A DNA stretch of 64,000 bases from JBEIGE01 sp040382055 (GCA_040382055.1 JBEIGE010000002.1:144125-208124), one strand, 5' to 3'. Counted from the first letter of the stretch, positions 17,853-26,566 are shown. Notes: a model not told the origin generated them from the sequence alone. A program made the numbers and translations.

Positions 17853-18299
17853 TTAGCCGGGGATATCAGGCTCTACAAGCGATGCAAGTTGTGCCAGCGA
17901 CTCCTGCCAGCCCAGGTAGCACATTTCCAGTGGGATGACGTCGGGAATTCCGGTCTGACTGACGTTCAGCTCCGTTCCACAAAGTACGGGTGTCAGGGAA
18001 ACTGTGACCTCCAGAAGGCCAGGCAAGTTTGGGTCTTCAAACTTGTCCGTATAGCGGATGCGCTCATTTGGAACCAGCTCGAGATACTCGCCACCGAAGG
18101 AATGCCCGCTGCCGCTGCCGAAGTTGTGAAACGTCATTCTGAAAGTGCCACCGACACGGGCGTCCATGTGGTGCACCGTGCAGGTGAAGCCGTATGGCGG
18201 TAGCCACTTGGCCATGGCTCCCGGTTCAAGAAATGCGCGATAGACCTTCTCGGGCTTGGTGCGGAGCACTCGATGGATGTGAACAGTGCGATTGGACAT
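17853..18299 (-). CDS. SRPBCC/AHSA1-type protein
   Basis: 148 residues of the START-like AHSA1 family: N-terminal VHIHRVLRTKPEKVYRAFLEPGAMAKWLPPYGF and a C-terminal helix with the CYLGWQESLAQLASLVE pattern. These proteins have a hydrophobic cavity and are often paired with VOC or ArsR genes; substrate unknown. It lies in the accessory series between the HD protein and a VOC protein. Confidence 0.88.
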   Translation of the reverse strand: MSNRTVHIHRVLRTKPEKVYRAFLEPGAMAKWLPPYGFTCTVHHMDARVGGTFRMTFHNFGSGSGHSFGGEYLELVPNERIRYTDKFEDPNLPGLLEVTVSLTPVLCGTELNVSQTGIPDVIPLEMCYLGWQESLAQLASLVEPDIPG

Positions 18300-18445
18300 G
18301 GTGTTGCTTGAGCAAGTGGAATTGGCTAAAAAGTGTAGCTGCGATGTCTAAAGATTGAAAGGGCGGGACCTTCCGCAGGCGGCACCCCGCAGGACGATCA
18401 AGCTTCTCTGGCTCGGTGGAAGGCGACAAGTCGCGGTGCATAGGC

Positions 18446-18841
18446 TTACTCCTCTGGTGAGTGGCACGCAACGCAAAGCTTGTTGCCCTCTGGGTCGCGG
18501 AAGTAAGCGCCATAGTAATTGACATGGTATTGCGGCCTTAAACCAGGCAGTCCTTCTGAAGAGCCACCGCAGCGCAGCGCAGCTTGGTAGGCGGCTTCTA
18601 CGGTCTTTCTGTCTTTCGCCAGAAGGGCGATCATTTGTCCATTGCCTGGATCATGAGGCTGCCCATCGTAGGGCTTGCATATGACAAAGTAGGGGCGTGA
18701 GCGATCATTGCTGTGCCACCCGGCCCATGGTATCTCCGGCTCGCAAAAGCGAGCTTCATTGCCAAGAACAAGCATGACTTCGGTGTAGAACTTCAGCGCT
18801 CGGTCAAAGTCTTTGACACTTACGAAAATATGTGAAAACAA
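18446..18841 (-). CDS. VOC family protein
   Basis: 131 residues with MFSHIFVSVKDFDRALKFYTE at the start and GAYFRDPEGNKLCVACHSPEE at the end, a single VOC domain resembling dioxygenase/glyoxalase proteins. It is a paralogue in layout of the gene at 16768. Function unknown. Confidence 0.88.
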   Translation of the reverse strand: MFSHIFVSVKDFDRALKFYTEVMLVLGNEARFCEPEIPWAGWHSNDRSRPYFVICKPYDGQPHDPGNGQMIALLAKDRKTVEAAYQAALRCGGSSEGLPGLRPQYHVNYYGAYFRDPEGNKLCVACHSPEE

Positions 18842-18886
18842 GGCAGCTCCTTACGCTCTTGTCAGTCTAATGTGGCCTTTTGAAGC

Positions 18887-19252
18887 CTAGCGTATGACCC
18901 GACTGAACCTGACCGCAGCTGAGCAGGCAAGGGTTACGCCCAGCACCACTTCAGCCCAAATGGTGGCGTTGGTAACAAACGTGTGCTCTGAGCAGAGTGC
19001 AAGTGTGTAGTGAAGAAGGCCGTCAGTGCCCAATAGGCCATAAACCATGAGTAGGATCGCTGCAATGCGACTCCAACCGCTCCAATTGGCCGCGATTGCA
19101 AGAACCCCAATACTGGCTACTCCCAGCCACGCCAAGTAAACAGACTCCCTGGTCATCCAGACCGGCAGGCCCGGATAGAAAGCAATGTATTCGGCGTTGT
19201 GGCTGAAGTGAGTCAGACTAGCCAAGGTGTACAGGGTAAAGAGTACGGGCAT
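18887..19252 (-). CDS. Small four-helix membrane protein of unknown function
   Basis: 121 residues, largely hydrophobic, with four likely transmembrane segments (about residues 2-14, 38-56, 60-77 and 94-113). I recognise no family motif. The start is 6 nt after the stop of the tautomerase-like gene, so the two are probably co-transcribed. Confidence 0.7.
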   Translation of the reverse strand: MPVLFTLYTLASLTHFSHNAEYIAFYPGLPVWMTRESVYLAWLGVASIGVLAIAANWSGWSRIAAILLMVYGLLGTDGLLHYTLALCSEHTFVTNATIWAEVVLGVTLACSAAVRFSRVIR

Positions 19253-19258
19253 AGGATC

Positions 19259-19651
19259 TTATGCTTTTGAGTGGTGATCGGCATAAGCGACCCCAAGGCC
19301 TAGCGACCAATCCATCCGGGAGTTTTCTACCAAAGCAATCATGATGTCGTCTGCTCGAAACCCGGCCTGAACGGCTTGATCTGCCACATAACGGAATAGC
19401 GCGCGCTTCTGATCATCGGTGCGGCCAAGCAGAAAAACCACCTCAACCACGCAGGCATCTTTCGAGCGGTTAACGCCTCCGAAATGAGGGTCAAGAATCA
19501 TTTCATCGGAATCGAATCGAGATATCAGTTGAAAGAGATCATTAGGCGGGACATTGCATGTCTTCACAAGCCCGTCTTGTACCGCTTCGGCCAAGGCTTT
19601 TACTTGTGCTTGGGCGAGATGTTTCGGGGCTGAAATCTTCGTTAGTGGCAT
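19259..19651 (-). CDS. Tautomerase-family protein
   Basis: 130 residues beginning MPLTKISAP, so a Pro becomes N-terminal after Met removal, the catalytic feature of the 4-oxalocrotonate tautomerase/MIF superfamily. The length corresponds to the fused two-unit tautomerases. Later motifs include VVEVVFLLGRTDDQKRALF. Substrate unknown. It precedes the four-helix membrane protein gene by 6 nt. Confidence 0.82.
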   Translation of the reverse strand: MPLTKISAPKHLAQAQVKALAEAVQDGLVKTCNVPPNDLFQLISRFDSDEMILDPHFGGVNRSKDACVVEVVFLLGRTDDQKRALFRYVADQAVQAGFRADDIMIALVENSRMDWSLGLGVAYADHHSKA

Positions 19652-19720
19652 GGTGGTCCCTTCAGAACTAAAACTGTACGAACGTCACTTTATAACTGTC
19701 TAACTTTAGCGCACCGATTT

Positions 19721-20170
19721 TCATGACAATGGCTCCATAAGGCCGATTCGATTGCCCTCGCTATCTTCAATTTCAGCCACATAGGCATACTCACCCGCCT
19801 TCGCTTTTGGAAAAAGAACTGTGACGCCCGCCAGCGATGCGCGCGACAGAGTTTTGTCAATACTCTCCGTGCGTAAGTAAATCAGCGTGCCATGAAGCGA
19901 TGGTTTGTAAGTCTCTCCCTTCGCCAATGCACCGCTGATTCCAGACCCATCAATATCAAAAGGCATAAGCGCCATCTGATTTGAATGGATCTCTTCGAGT
20001 TGGAAATCAAAACCAAACACCTTTTCGTAAAACTCGATAGCCCGCTTCATGTCGCTCACGGGAATCTCAAAATACATCGCCGGATTCGTTTTCTGAGTCA
20101 TTGTTTCGCTCTCATGTGGTGAACAAGCTGAAATCAAAATTGCAACAGAAGCAAGAATAGCCCTTGTCAT
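19721..20170 (-). CDS. VOC family protein with possible lipoprotein signal
   Basis: From the ATG at 20170 the product has 149 residues and begins MTRAILASVAILISACSPHE, a plausible lipoprotein signal with lipobox ISAC. A VOC domain follows (MYFEIPVSDMKRAIEFYEKV to IEDSEGNRIGLMEPLS). An internal ATG at 20101 with a weak GAGAG ribosome site would give an ordinary 126-residue cytoplasmic VOC protein. If the longer form is real, this is a surface-anchored VOC protein, which is unusual. Substrate unknown. Confidence 0.75.
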   Translation of the reverse strand: MTRAILASVAILISACSPHESETMTQKTNPAMYFEIPVSDMKRAIEFYEKVFGFDFQLEEIHSNQMALMPFDIDGSGISGALAKGETYKPSLHGTLIYLRTESIDKTLSRASLAGVTVLFPKAKAGEYAYVAEIEDSEGNRIGLMEPLS

Positions 20171-20523
20171 TTTGCGCACTATTTGCATCCCGGCTTTCAT
20201 TCGCGTGGAAATCCGGTTCTTAAACAAAGGGTTTCGACTTGAACGCAACGACTGCATTCTGCCGCTATTGACGCATGCCGCCTCCCCAACAGCCAAAGCA
20301 TCAATCAAACTCTTGCGTTTGTGGGAGAGTCCACATACCTATGGTCAGCTCGGAGTCCAGCGCGATGATGACATCGTAATAATGTTGATGCCACAAACCA
20401 ATGAGGTATGGCAAGGTCGTCACACGGATGCCTCATCTGGCGGCGCTGATTGCTCCCAGGCGTTTCGGTGGGCGGGATGAGGCAACGACCGGCACTAGCG
20501 TGACTGGCAAGTTCTTGCCCGAT
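20171..20523. other. Non-coding stretch in the accessory cluster
   Basis: About 350 bases between two minus-strand VOC genes. Open frames here lack ribosome sites and recognisable motifs. I looked for attC-like inverted core sites and saw none that was convincing. Confidence 0.5.
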
Positions 20524-20916
20524 TTACGCCCCGATGGGTGTGCACAGCTCAACCAGGCAACCGTCGGGAGTGCGGACATAGGAGACCACTTGGCCCCAGG
20601 GTTTGGTGGAGGGTGCCGCCAGTTCTGCGGCTCCGGCGGCAACTGCAGCGGCATGTGCAGCAGCGACGTTCTCCGTGACCAGGGCAATCTCCATGCCGAG
20701 CGGCTGGGGTGACTCATCTGCGCGCACATGACCGCCTTGAAAGTTGCTATCGCCAAGCGCGTGTGCGGCAAAAGACAAGGTCGTTGCACCGGTTTCAAGC
20801 TCTCCGTAGGTGCCTGAATCATGAAGAAATTTCGTCTTCAGTCCGAACGCCTGCCCAAAAAACGCCAGCGATTTCGCGACGTCTGGTACATAGAGGATGG
20901 TGTAGCCGAGTTTCAT
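20524..20916 (-). CDS. VOC family protein (lactoylglutathione lyase-like)
   Basis: 130 residues: MKLGYTILYVPDVAKSLAFFGQAFG at the start, GNxQ-like central strand HVRADESPQPLGMEIALVTE, and the closing SYVRTPDGCLVELCTP. This is the fourth VOC protein of the 16-21 kb cluster and the closest to the typical glyoxalase I arrangement. Substrate unknown. Confidence 0.88.
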   Translation of the reverse strand: MKLGYTILYVPDVAKSLAFFGQAFGLKTKFLHDSGTYGELETGATTLSFAAHALGDSNFQGGHVRADESPQPLGMEIALVTENVAAAHAAAVAAGAAELAAPSTKPWGQVVSYVRTPDGCLVELCTPIGA

Positions 20917-20955
20917 GGTTAGGCTCTCGTGGGTTGATCGGGAGAAGAAGCTTGT

Positions 20956-21480
20956 TCACTTGTTCCCTGTGCTGCCCCCAACTTTACTCAAATGGGTTGA
21001 AACCCAAATTGCATGTTCAACATCTTTGTCGCCCACTTCTATCGTGGTGTCAGAAAATCTGGGTGCGCTAAATAAAGACCACCGATTGTTTGTAAACCCA
21101 TAGGGTTCAGTTGGCATACCGGTAATGGCTTGCCTTTTATTACGGCCGCTGCCACTGATATTGTGATGAACGGCCACAGAGTAGCGACCGGGGGCCAAGC
21201 CTTTAAACACGACGACTTGTTCACCATTAATAGGCTTAGGATCGACAAGCATGGTTTGCACCCCTGCAGGAGGATTTTGGTAATCTTCCAGCACAGGGAA
21301 AAACTCATCTTTGCTATACAAAGCCAGCCTCAGCTTGCCTTCATTGCTCAGAATGTTTTGAATACGAACTGACAGGTCTGCTGCAAATGACGGGCTTGCA
21401 AAGCCAAGCACCACAAGGATGACCAGGCACCGCCATGGCTTCATCAACGCTGTATTTTTGAGGTCAAAGTGCGGTTTCAT
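20956..21480 (-). CDS. DUF2141 domain exported protein
   Basis: 174 residues from the ATG at 21480, which has GGAC a few bases upstream. A signal peptide is visible (CLVILVVLGFASPSFAADL, cleavage after about residue 37). The mature part matches DUF2141: LSVRIQNILSNEGKLRLALY, VVFKGLAPGRYSVAVHHN, and PTEPYGFTNN. The function of the family is unknown; it is usually secreted to the periplasm. The open frame extends upstream to 21657 but without support. A later ATG at 21442 is the alternative start. Confidence 0.82.
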   Translation of the reverse strand: MKPHFDLKNTALMKPWRCLVILVVLGFASPSFAADLSVRIQNILSNEGKLRLALYSKDEFFPVLEDYQNPPAGVQTMLVDPKPINGEQVVVFKGLAPGRYSVAVHHNISGSGRNKRQAITGMPTEPYGFTNNRWSLFSAPRFSDTTIEVGDKDVEHAIWVSTHLSKVGGSTGNK

Positions 21481-21657
21481 AGCTACGTCCAGTTGTTCTG
21501 TTTTTCTACTGTACGAGCGCATGGCCTGCCATGCAGCACTGATGCGACGAAATGCGGGTTTGATGCGATGAACCGGCAGATTTAGGTGCTGACAGAACTC
21601 GATCAAGATCGTGGCTATTCCAGGCCTATAGCCATTTCCTGGCGAATCTTTGGCCAA

Positions 21658-21960
21658 ACTCTAAGCTAAGAGCGCAATATCAGCCTAGGCATGCATGACT
21701 ATAGTTTTCACAATGGTGATTGTTTCGACCTCTGTCGGGAGCAAGCGCGCCAGCATTGGTGTGACATGCCAGCGAAATTAATGTTGCTCGATCGTTGAGA
21801 AGCGATTCAATACCTTGAAGGGAACCAGAAGCTCGGAGCGGTTGGAGTCTCCTTACTTCCCCGGGCGATTCACCAAAGCCTGTTAGCACTGAACGCCATG
21901 GCTTTCTGACATCCCATGATACTTGGCAATCTTTGCCAAAACGCACTTAAAATCAAGCGC
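21658..21960. other. Intergenic region without a recognised gene
   Basis: About 300 bases between the divergent DUF2141 and parD genes. An 88-codon minus-strand frame (21680-21946) has no homologous look. Promoters for both neighbours are expected here, but I cannot place them. Confidence 0.5.
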
Positions 21961-22233
21961 ATGAGCACCGTCACCATGAACATTTCCCTCACCGATGACC
22001 TGAAGGCCTTTGTGGATGCACGCATCAAGGCGCGGGGCTTCAGCTCTGCCAGTGAATACATGCGTGATCTGGTTCGGCGCGATGAAGAGCGGGCCAGTGA
22101 GGAGCGGTTTAAGGCGCTCATACAGGCGGGGCTGGACTCACCCTTGGATCCGCGCTCGTGGGAAGAGCACCGGGCCGAGCTGAGTGCAAAAATTGCTTCT
22201 GCCCGCTCTGCTTCGCGGCATTCGGCGGCGTGA
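21961..22233 (+). CDS. parD: ParD-type antitoxin (ribbon-helix-helix)
   Basis: 90 residues. The N-terminus MSTVTMNISLTDDLKAFVDA with RGFSSASEYMRDLVRRDEE forms the ribbon-helix-helix DNA-binding fold of ParD/CopG antitoxins; the C-terminal half would bind the toxin. Its TGA stop overlaps the GTG of parE by 4 nt (GTGA), the usual coupling in TA operons. The chain is intact, unlike its toxin partner. Confidence 0.9.
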   Translation: MSTVTMNISLTDDLKAFVDARIKARGFSSASEYMRDLVRRDEERASEERFKALIQAGLDSPLDPRSWEEHRAELSAKIASARSASRHSAA

Positions 22234-22541
22234 AACGCATACTTCGCAGAACCGCAGCCTCGCATGACGTTGACAGCGCTGTTCTTTACTATCTCGAACA
22301 GGCTGGGACCTCGGTAGCAGATCGCTTTCTTCGTGCTTACGACCATGCGTTGTTGCACTTTTCAGAGTTTTCAGCGACCGGATCGACGCGATACGCCAGC
22401 CTCTTTGATGCTTCAAACTTGAGGTTCTGGACATTACAAAAATTTCCTTAGGCCGTGTTTTACCTTGAACATACTGATGCGGTAGAAGTTATCCGCGTGC
22501 TGCATCAATCGTCCGACATTCCTGCTCACCTGCAGCATTAA
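22230..22541 (+). pseudogene. parE: ParE-type toxin interrupted by an in-frame TAG
   Basis: The frame runs 103 codons from GTG to TAA, the ParE length, but codon 74 (22449-22451) is TAG. Before it the product has the RelE/ParE fold (DVDSAVLYYLEQAG, ADRFLRAYDHAL, LRFWTLQKFP). After it the same frame continues with the ParE ending AVFYLEHTDAVEVIRVLHQSSDIPAHL. The C-terminal strand and the HxxxDIP residues that the toxin needs are therefore cut off, so the toxin is probably inactive. The substitution sits in the loop that carries Arg or Tyr in relatives. Confidence 0.85.
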
Positions 22542-22570
22542 CTTACCCTGATTTTTTTGGATTTCCCCTC

Positions 22571-24202
22571 GTGTCTTTCCTCTCAGAAACCCGCCGCCGG
22601 CGCACCTTTGCCATCATTTCCCACCCAGACGCAGGCAAGACCACGCTCACAGAAAAGCTGCTGCTGTTCTCGGGCGCGATTCAGATTGCCGGATCGGTGA
22701 AGGCCCGCAAAGCCAGCCGCCACGCCACGTCTGACTGGATGGAAATAGAAAAGCAGCGCGGTATTTCGGTGGCGAGTTCGGTCATGCAAATGGCCTACCG
22801 CGACCATGTGGTGAATTTGCTGGACACACCTGGCCACAAGGATTTTTCAGAGGACACCTACCGGGTTTTAACTGCGGTGGACTCGGCCCTCATGGTGATT
22901 GATGCAGCCAATGGCGTAGAGGCGCAAACCCGCCGCCTGATTGAGGTGTGCCGCCAGCGCGATACGCCCATCATCACCTTTGTGAACAAGATGGACCGCG
23001 AAGTGCGCGAGCCGCTCGACATTCTGGACGAGATTGAACGCGAGCTGGGCATGCCCTGCGTGCCCATGACCTGGCCGGTGGGCCAGGGCAAGCAGTTTGG
23101 CGGCATCATCAATTTGCGCACCCAGGCCATGACAGTGTTTGAGAGCGGCAGCGAGCGCCGCCCGCAAGACTTTGACACGGTGCCGCTGAATGACGCCGCC
23201 GCACTCGAGAAACGTTTTGGCCACGAGTGGACGACCGCCCTGGAAAGCATGGAACTGGCCGTGGGTGCGTCCCCGGCCTGGGACCACGCTGCGTTTCTGG
23301 CGGGCAAGCAAACGCCCGTTTTCTTTGGTTCGGGCGTGAACAACTTTGGCGTGATGGAAGTGCTGGACGCTTTGGTCGATCTGGCCCCCTCGCCGGGCCC
23401 GCGCAAAAGCTCTTACGTGGTGAACAAGCAGCCGGTACTCAAAGACGTGCAGCCTGAAGATGAGGCTTTCAGTGGTGTGGTGTTCAAGGTGCAGGCCAAT
23501 ATGGACGCCAACCACCGCGACCGCATTGCCTTCGTGCGCATGGCCAGCGGCAGGTATGCCCCCGGGATGAAGCTCAAGGTCATGCGCACCGCCAATGAGC
23601 TGCGCCCGACCTCGGTCGTCACCTTCATGAGCCAGCGCCGCGAGGCGGTGGAAGAAGCCTTTGCCGGAGACATCGTGGGCTTTACCACCCATGGCGGCGT
23701 GCAGCTGGGCGACACCATCACCGACGGCAGCGTGAACCTGATGTTCACCGGATTGCCGTTTTTTGCGCCGGAGATGTTCATGACTGTGGTGCTGAAAAAC
23801 CCGCTGCGCACCAAGCAGCTGCAACAGGGCCTGGCCCAGTTGGGTGAAGAAGGGGCGATTCAGGTGTTCAAGCCCGAGGTCGGTGGCAATATGCTCTTGG
23901 GTGCCATCGGACAGTTGCAGTTTGAGGTGGTGCAGCACCGGCTGAAAGGCGAATACGACGCCGATATCCGGCTGGAAGGCAGCCAGTACACCGGTGCGCG
24001 CTGGATCACGGCGGACACCCCGGCTGAACTGCGCGCCTTTTGTGATGCCTACCCCATGCGCATGGCGCGGGACGCCGCCAACACCCTGGCCTATCTGTGC
24101 ACTTCCCCCTACGATGTGCGCCTGGCTCAAGAGCGGTTTCCCAAGATTCATTTTCATCCGCTGCGCGAGCACGCAGGGCTGGCGCTGCAAAGCGCAGGCT
24201 GA
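22571..24202 (+). CDS. prfC: Peptide chain release factor 3
   Basis: 543 residues with a translational GTPase domain: G1 SHPDAGKTTLTEKLL near residue 18, G2 QRGISVASSVMQM, G3 DTPGHKDFSEDTYR, G4 NKMDRE. The last two thirds carry the RF3-type domains II and III. RF3 removes RF1 and RF2 from the ribosome after termination. The GTG start at 22571 fits the conserved opening FLSETRRRRTFAIISHPD. From here rightward the sequence is visibly richer in G and C than the accessory region to its left. Confidence 0.95.
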   Translation: MSFLSETRRRRTFAIISHPDAGKTTLTEKLLLFSGAIQIAGSVKARKASRHATSDWMEIEKQRGISVASSVMQMAYRDHVVNLLDTPGHKDFSEDTYRVLTAVDSALMVIDAANGVEAQTRRLIEVCRQRDTPIITFVNKMDREVREPLDILDEIERELGMPCVPMTWPVGQGKQFGGIINLRTQAMTVFESGSERRPQDFDTVPLNDAAALEKRFGHEWTTALESMELAVGASPAWDHAAFLAGKQTPVFFGSGVNNFGVMEVLDALVDLAPSPGPRKSSYVVNKQPVLKDVQPEDEAFSGVVFKVQANMDANHRDRIAFVRMASGRYAPGMKLKVMRTANELRPTSVVTFMSQRREAVEEAFAGDIVGFTTHGGVQLGDTITDGSVNLMFTGLPFFAPEMFMTVVLKNPLRTKQLQQGLAQLGEEGAIQVFKPEVGGNMLLGAIGQLQFEVVQHRLKGEYDADIRLEGSQYTGARWITADTPAELRAFCDAYPMRMARDAANTLAYLCTSPYDVRLAQERFPKIHFHPLREHAGLALQSAG

Positions 24203-24225
24203 ATTTTCGCAAGCCCAATCAAGGT

Positions 24226-25077
24226 ATGTTGGCTTTAAGTGACTGGCCTCTGGATGCACGCCGCAGCATCCAGGGCGTACTCACTGATATTGACGACACG
24301 CTCACCACCCATGGTGCCATCACGCCAGATGCCCTGGCGGCTCTGGCCAACTTGAAATCTGCCGGATTGAAAGTGGTGGCGATTACCGGACGCCCGATTG
24401 GCTGGTGCGAACGCTTCATGGCAGGCCCCACGCCCTGGCCTGTGGATGCCATGGTGGCGGAAAACGGCGCTGTCGCCTGGGTGCGCCAGCTGGCACTTCC
24501 GATTGCAAACAAAAACGAGGTAAATGCCTTATCAGACAAAGCCGGGTTGCTATCAAAAATATATCAACAATCGCCTGATACCCGTCTGGCCAACAAAAGT
24601 CGCATGCTGGAAGTTGCCAACCAGATTGTTCAAAGCGTGCCGGGTGCCCAGGTCACCCAAGACAGCGCAGGGCGGGAAACCGACCTGGCCATTGACCATG
24701 CCGAATTCACCAAGCTCACGCCCGCAGCGATTGAAGCCGTGCTGCACATCATGACCGCAGCGGGCATGCAGACCACGGTCAGCAGCATTCACATTCATGG
24801 TTGTTTCGGCCATTTCAACAAATGGCAGGGCGCGAGATGGATAGTTCGTGCGCTGTATGGACAGGATCTGGCCGCTGACCTTGATCATTGGGCTTTTGTG
24901 GGCGACTCTGGCAACGATGAGAGCCTGTTTGAAAACTTGACACATACTGTGGGCGTTGCCAATATCCGTCAGGTGGCTGCCACCCTGAAGCACCTGCCAC
25001 GTTACGTCACCCCCAGCGACAAGGGGGCTGGTTTTGCCGAGGTGGCCGGTGCTTTGTTAGAACCACGCCAACCATAA
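24226..25077 (+). CDS. HAD-superfamily (IIB) hydrolase
   Basis: 283 residues. HAD motif I VLTDIDDTLTTHG near residue 18, motif II VVAITGRPIGW, and motif IV FVGDSGNDESLFENL near residue 222, all with the expected Asp, Thr/Ser and Lys positions for a type IIB cap. It is a phosphatase whose sugar- or nucleotide-phosphate substrate cannot be named. The ATG at 24226 lies just past prfC; the longer frame overlapping prfC by over 100 nt is unlikely. The DUF2721 gene follows 15 nt later. Confidence 0.85.
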   Translation: MLALSDWPLDARRSIQGVLTDIDDTLTTHGAITPDALAALANLKSAGLKVVAITGRPIGWCERFMAGPTPWPVDAMVAENGAVAWVRQLALPIANKNEVNALSDKAGLLSKIYQQSPDTRLANKSRMLEVANQIVQSVPGAQVTQDSAGRETDLAIDHAEFTKLTPAAIEAVLHIMTAAGMQTTVSSIHIHGCFGHFNKWQGARWIVRALYGQDLAADLDHWAFVGDSGNDESLFENLTHTVGVANIRQVAATLKHLPRYVTPSDKGAGFAEVAGALLEPRQP

Positions 25078-25092
25078 GCCAAGGGAATCAAG

Positions 25093-25539
25093 ATGCTGTT
25101 TTCTGTAGATCCGAGCACGATATCGCATGGCATCCAGCTGGCAGTTGCGCCGGTTTTTTTGTTGACGGCGGTGTCTGCCATGATCGGCGCTGTGGCCGGT
25201 CGCCTGGCCCGGATTGTGGACCGTGCCAGGTATCTGGAAGACAAGCTGGAAGCTGCAGCACCCAGCCAGACCCTGCCCAAAGAGCACTTTGAACTTTTGC
25301 GCCTGCGTCAACGCGGCAAGCTTGCCAATGGCTGCATAGGCTTGCTGACCCTGTGCGCCATCTTGATTGGCTTGACCATCATGGCGCTGTTTCTGGGCGA
25401 AACCACCGAGCTTGATTTTTACCGCATCGCCATTTATTGCTTTTTGGCCGGGGTCACGAGTTTTCTGTTGGCCTTGATCTGCTTTTTGACAGAAACCCTG
25501 ATGGCCACCCACATTCTCAAATTTGGACAACAGAAATGA
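25093..25539 (+). CDS. DUF2721 family membrane protein
   Basis: 148 residues with three hydrophobic helices (about 10-35, 80-102 and 110-135). The stretch VDPSTISHGIQLAVAPVFLL followed by RLARIVDRARYLEDKL marks DUF2721, a family of unknown function. The gene ends one base before the convergent Bug gene at 25540. Confidence 0.85.
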   Translation: MLFSVDPSTISHGIQLAVAPVFLLTAVSAMIGAVAGRLARIVDRARYLEDKLEAAAPSQTLPKEHFELLRLRQRGKLANGCIGLLTLCAILIGLTIMALFLGETTELDFYRIAIYCFLAGVTSFLLALICFLTETLMATHILKFGQQK

Positions 25540-26502
25540 TTATTGGGCTTTAGCCAAGCCCAATTTCTCGACCAAGGCCTTCTCCCGGGTAAAGGTGTCC
25601 TGGGCAAATTTGGTGTAACCGGCGCTGCTCATGTACATGGGAACCATGTCGTAGCGGGCGAGCGCCGTTTTGTAACTTTCCTGCTCCATGGCTTTCTTGA
25701 ATGCATCGTGCAAGGCCTTGACCACAGGCAGGGGGGTATCCCGGGGCGCGCCAATGCCGAAGGGCGAGTTCTGCACCAGATCGAGCCCCAACTCTTTGAG
25801 CGTGGGAGCATCGGGAAACTTGGCCAGCCGCTCGGCACCCCAGGTATTGAGCACCTTGAGCTTGCCAGACTCAACAAGGGGCGCAAACCCTGTGGAATCG
25901 GCAGCGGCCATGATGTGGCCGCCCACGATGGCCTGGGCCAGGTCGGCGCTGCCTTTGTAGGGAATATGTTGCAGCTCGATGCCGAGTTTTTGGGCAATCA
26001 GTTCCATGGTGAGGTGCGGACTGGTCAGGGTGCCGGTGGAACCATAGGTGAGCTTGCCCGGGTTGGCCTTGGCCCAGCCGACAAAGTGCGTCCAGGTTTT
26101 CAGGGCGGAGTCTGCGGGCACCACCAGGCCAAAGGCATACCCCGTAACATTGAGCACATAGGCAATGTCTTTGATCGGGTCCCAGGTGAGTTTGGTGGTG
26201 TAGGGCAAACGGAAAACACCCAGGGGGATTTGCGCCAGGGTGTAGCCATCCGGGGCAGAGGTTTGCAGCGTTTGTGCAGGCAAGGTACCGCCGGCACCCG
26301 GTTTGTTTTCCACAATCACGGGCTGGCCGAGAATTCTGGAAGCGTTGTCAGCCAGCGAGCGCATGGTGATGTCGGTCGGGCCGCCAGCGGGAAATGCAAT
26401 GACCAGCTTGATGGGCCTGGCGGGAAAAGCCTGGGCTGATGCGGTAAATGCCGGTGCCACCATGGCGGCACCGGCGAGTTGAACAAGTTGACGACGTTTC
26501 AT
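25540..26502 (-). CDS. Bug-family tripartite tricarboxylate transporter substrate-binding protein
   Basis: 320 residues with a Sec signal (MKRRQLVQLAGAAMVAPAFTASAQA). The body has the TctC/Bug hallmarks: PARPIKLVIAFPAGGPTDITMR, VENKPGAGGTLPAQTL, LTYGSTGTLTSPHLTMEL and IPYKGSADLAQAI. Bug proteins bind carboxylates or amino acids in the periplasm; many are orphans with no transporter genes beside them, as here. Confidence 0.9.
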   Translation of the reverse strand: MKRRQLVQLAGAAMVAPAFTASAQAFPARPIKLVIAFPAGGPTDITMRSLADNASRILGQPVIVENKPGAGGTLPAQTLQTSAPDGYTLAQIPLGVFRLPYTTKLTWDPIKDIAYVLNVTGYAFGLVVPADSALKTWTHFVGWAKANPGKLTYGSTGTLTSPHLTMELIAQKLGIELQHIPYKGSADLAQAIVGGHIMAAADSTGFAPLVESGKLKVLNTWGAERLAKFPDAPTLKELGLDLVQNSPFGIGAPRDTPLPVVKALHDAFKKAMEQESYKTALARYDMVPMYMSSAGYTKFAQDTFTREKALVEKLGLAKAQ

Positions 26503-26515
26503 GTTTTTCGCTCCT

Positions 26516-26566
26516 GAATCAATAGCAATAAAAATAGATTAGATAAGGGCTGACGGCTAAAAACAA
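26516..26566 (+). repeat. Short repeat-like segment upstream of the Bug gene
   Basis: An AT-rich segment reading AATAGCAATAAAAATAG, then AGATAAGGGCTGACGGCTA. Part of it (26542-26559) matches 13949-13966 within tlyA at 14 of 18 positions. It resembles short dispersed elements that I recall from Comamonadaceae genomes; this needs a genome-wide search. Confidence 0.4.

Noticed and set aside
19652..19720. GTTAGAC on the minus strand as a possible attC core site
   Set aside because: No matching GYCTAAC partner at the right spacing and no structured palindrome between them.
22868..24259. A 463-codon open frame on the strand opposite prfC
   Set aside because: It mirrors a GC-rich gene, is rich in His, Ala and Gly, and has no motif or ribosome site. 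It is a codon-bias shadow.
25543..26439. A 298-codon plus-strand frame opposite the Bug gene
   Set aside because: It is fully contained within a recognised gene on the other strand and has no family likeness.
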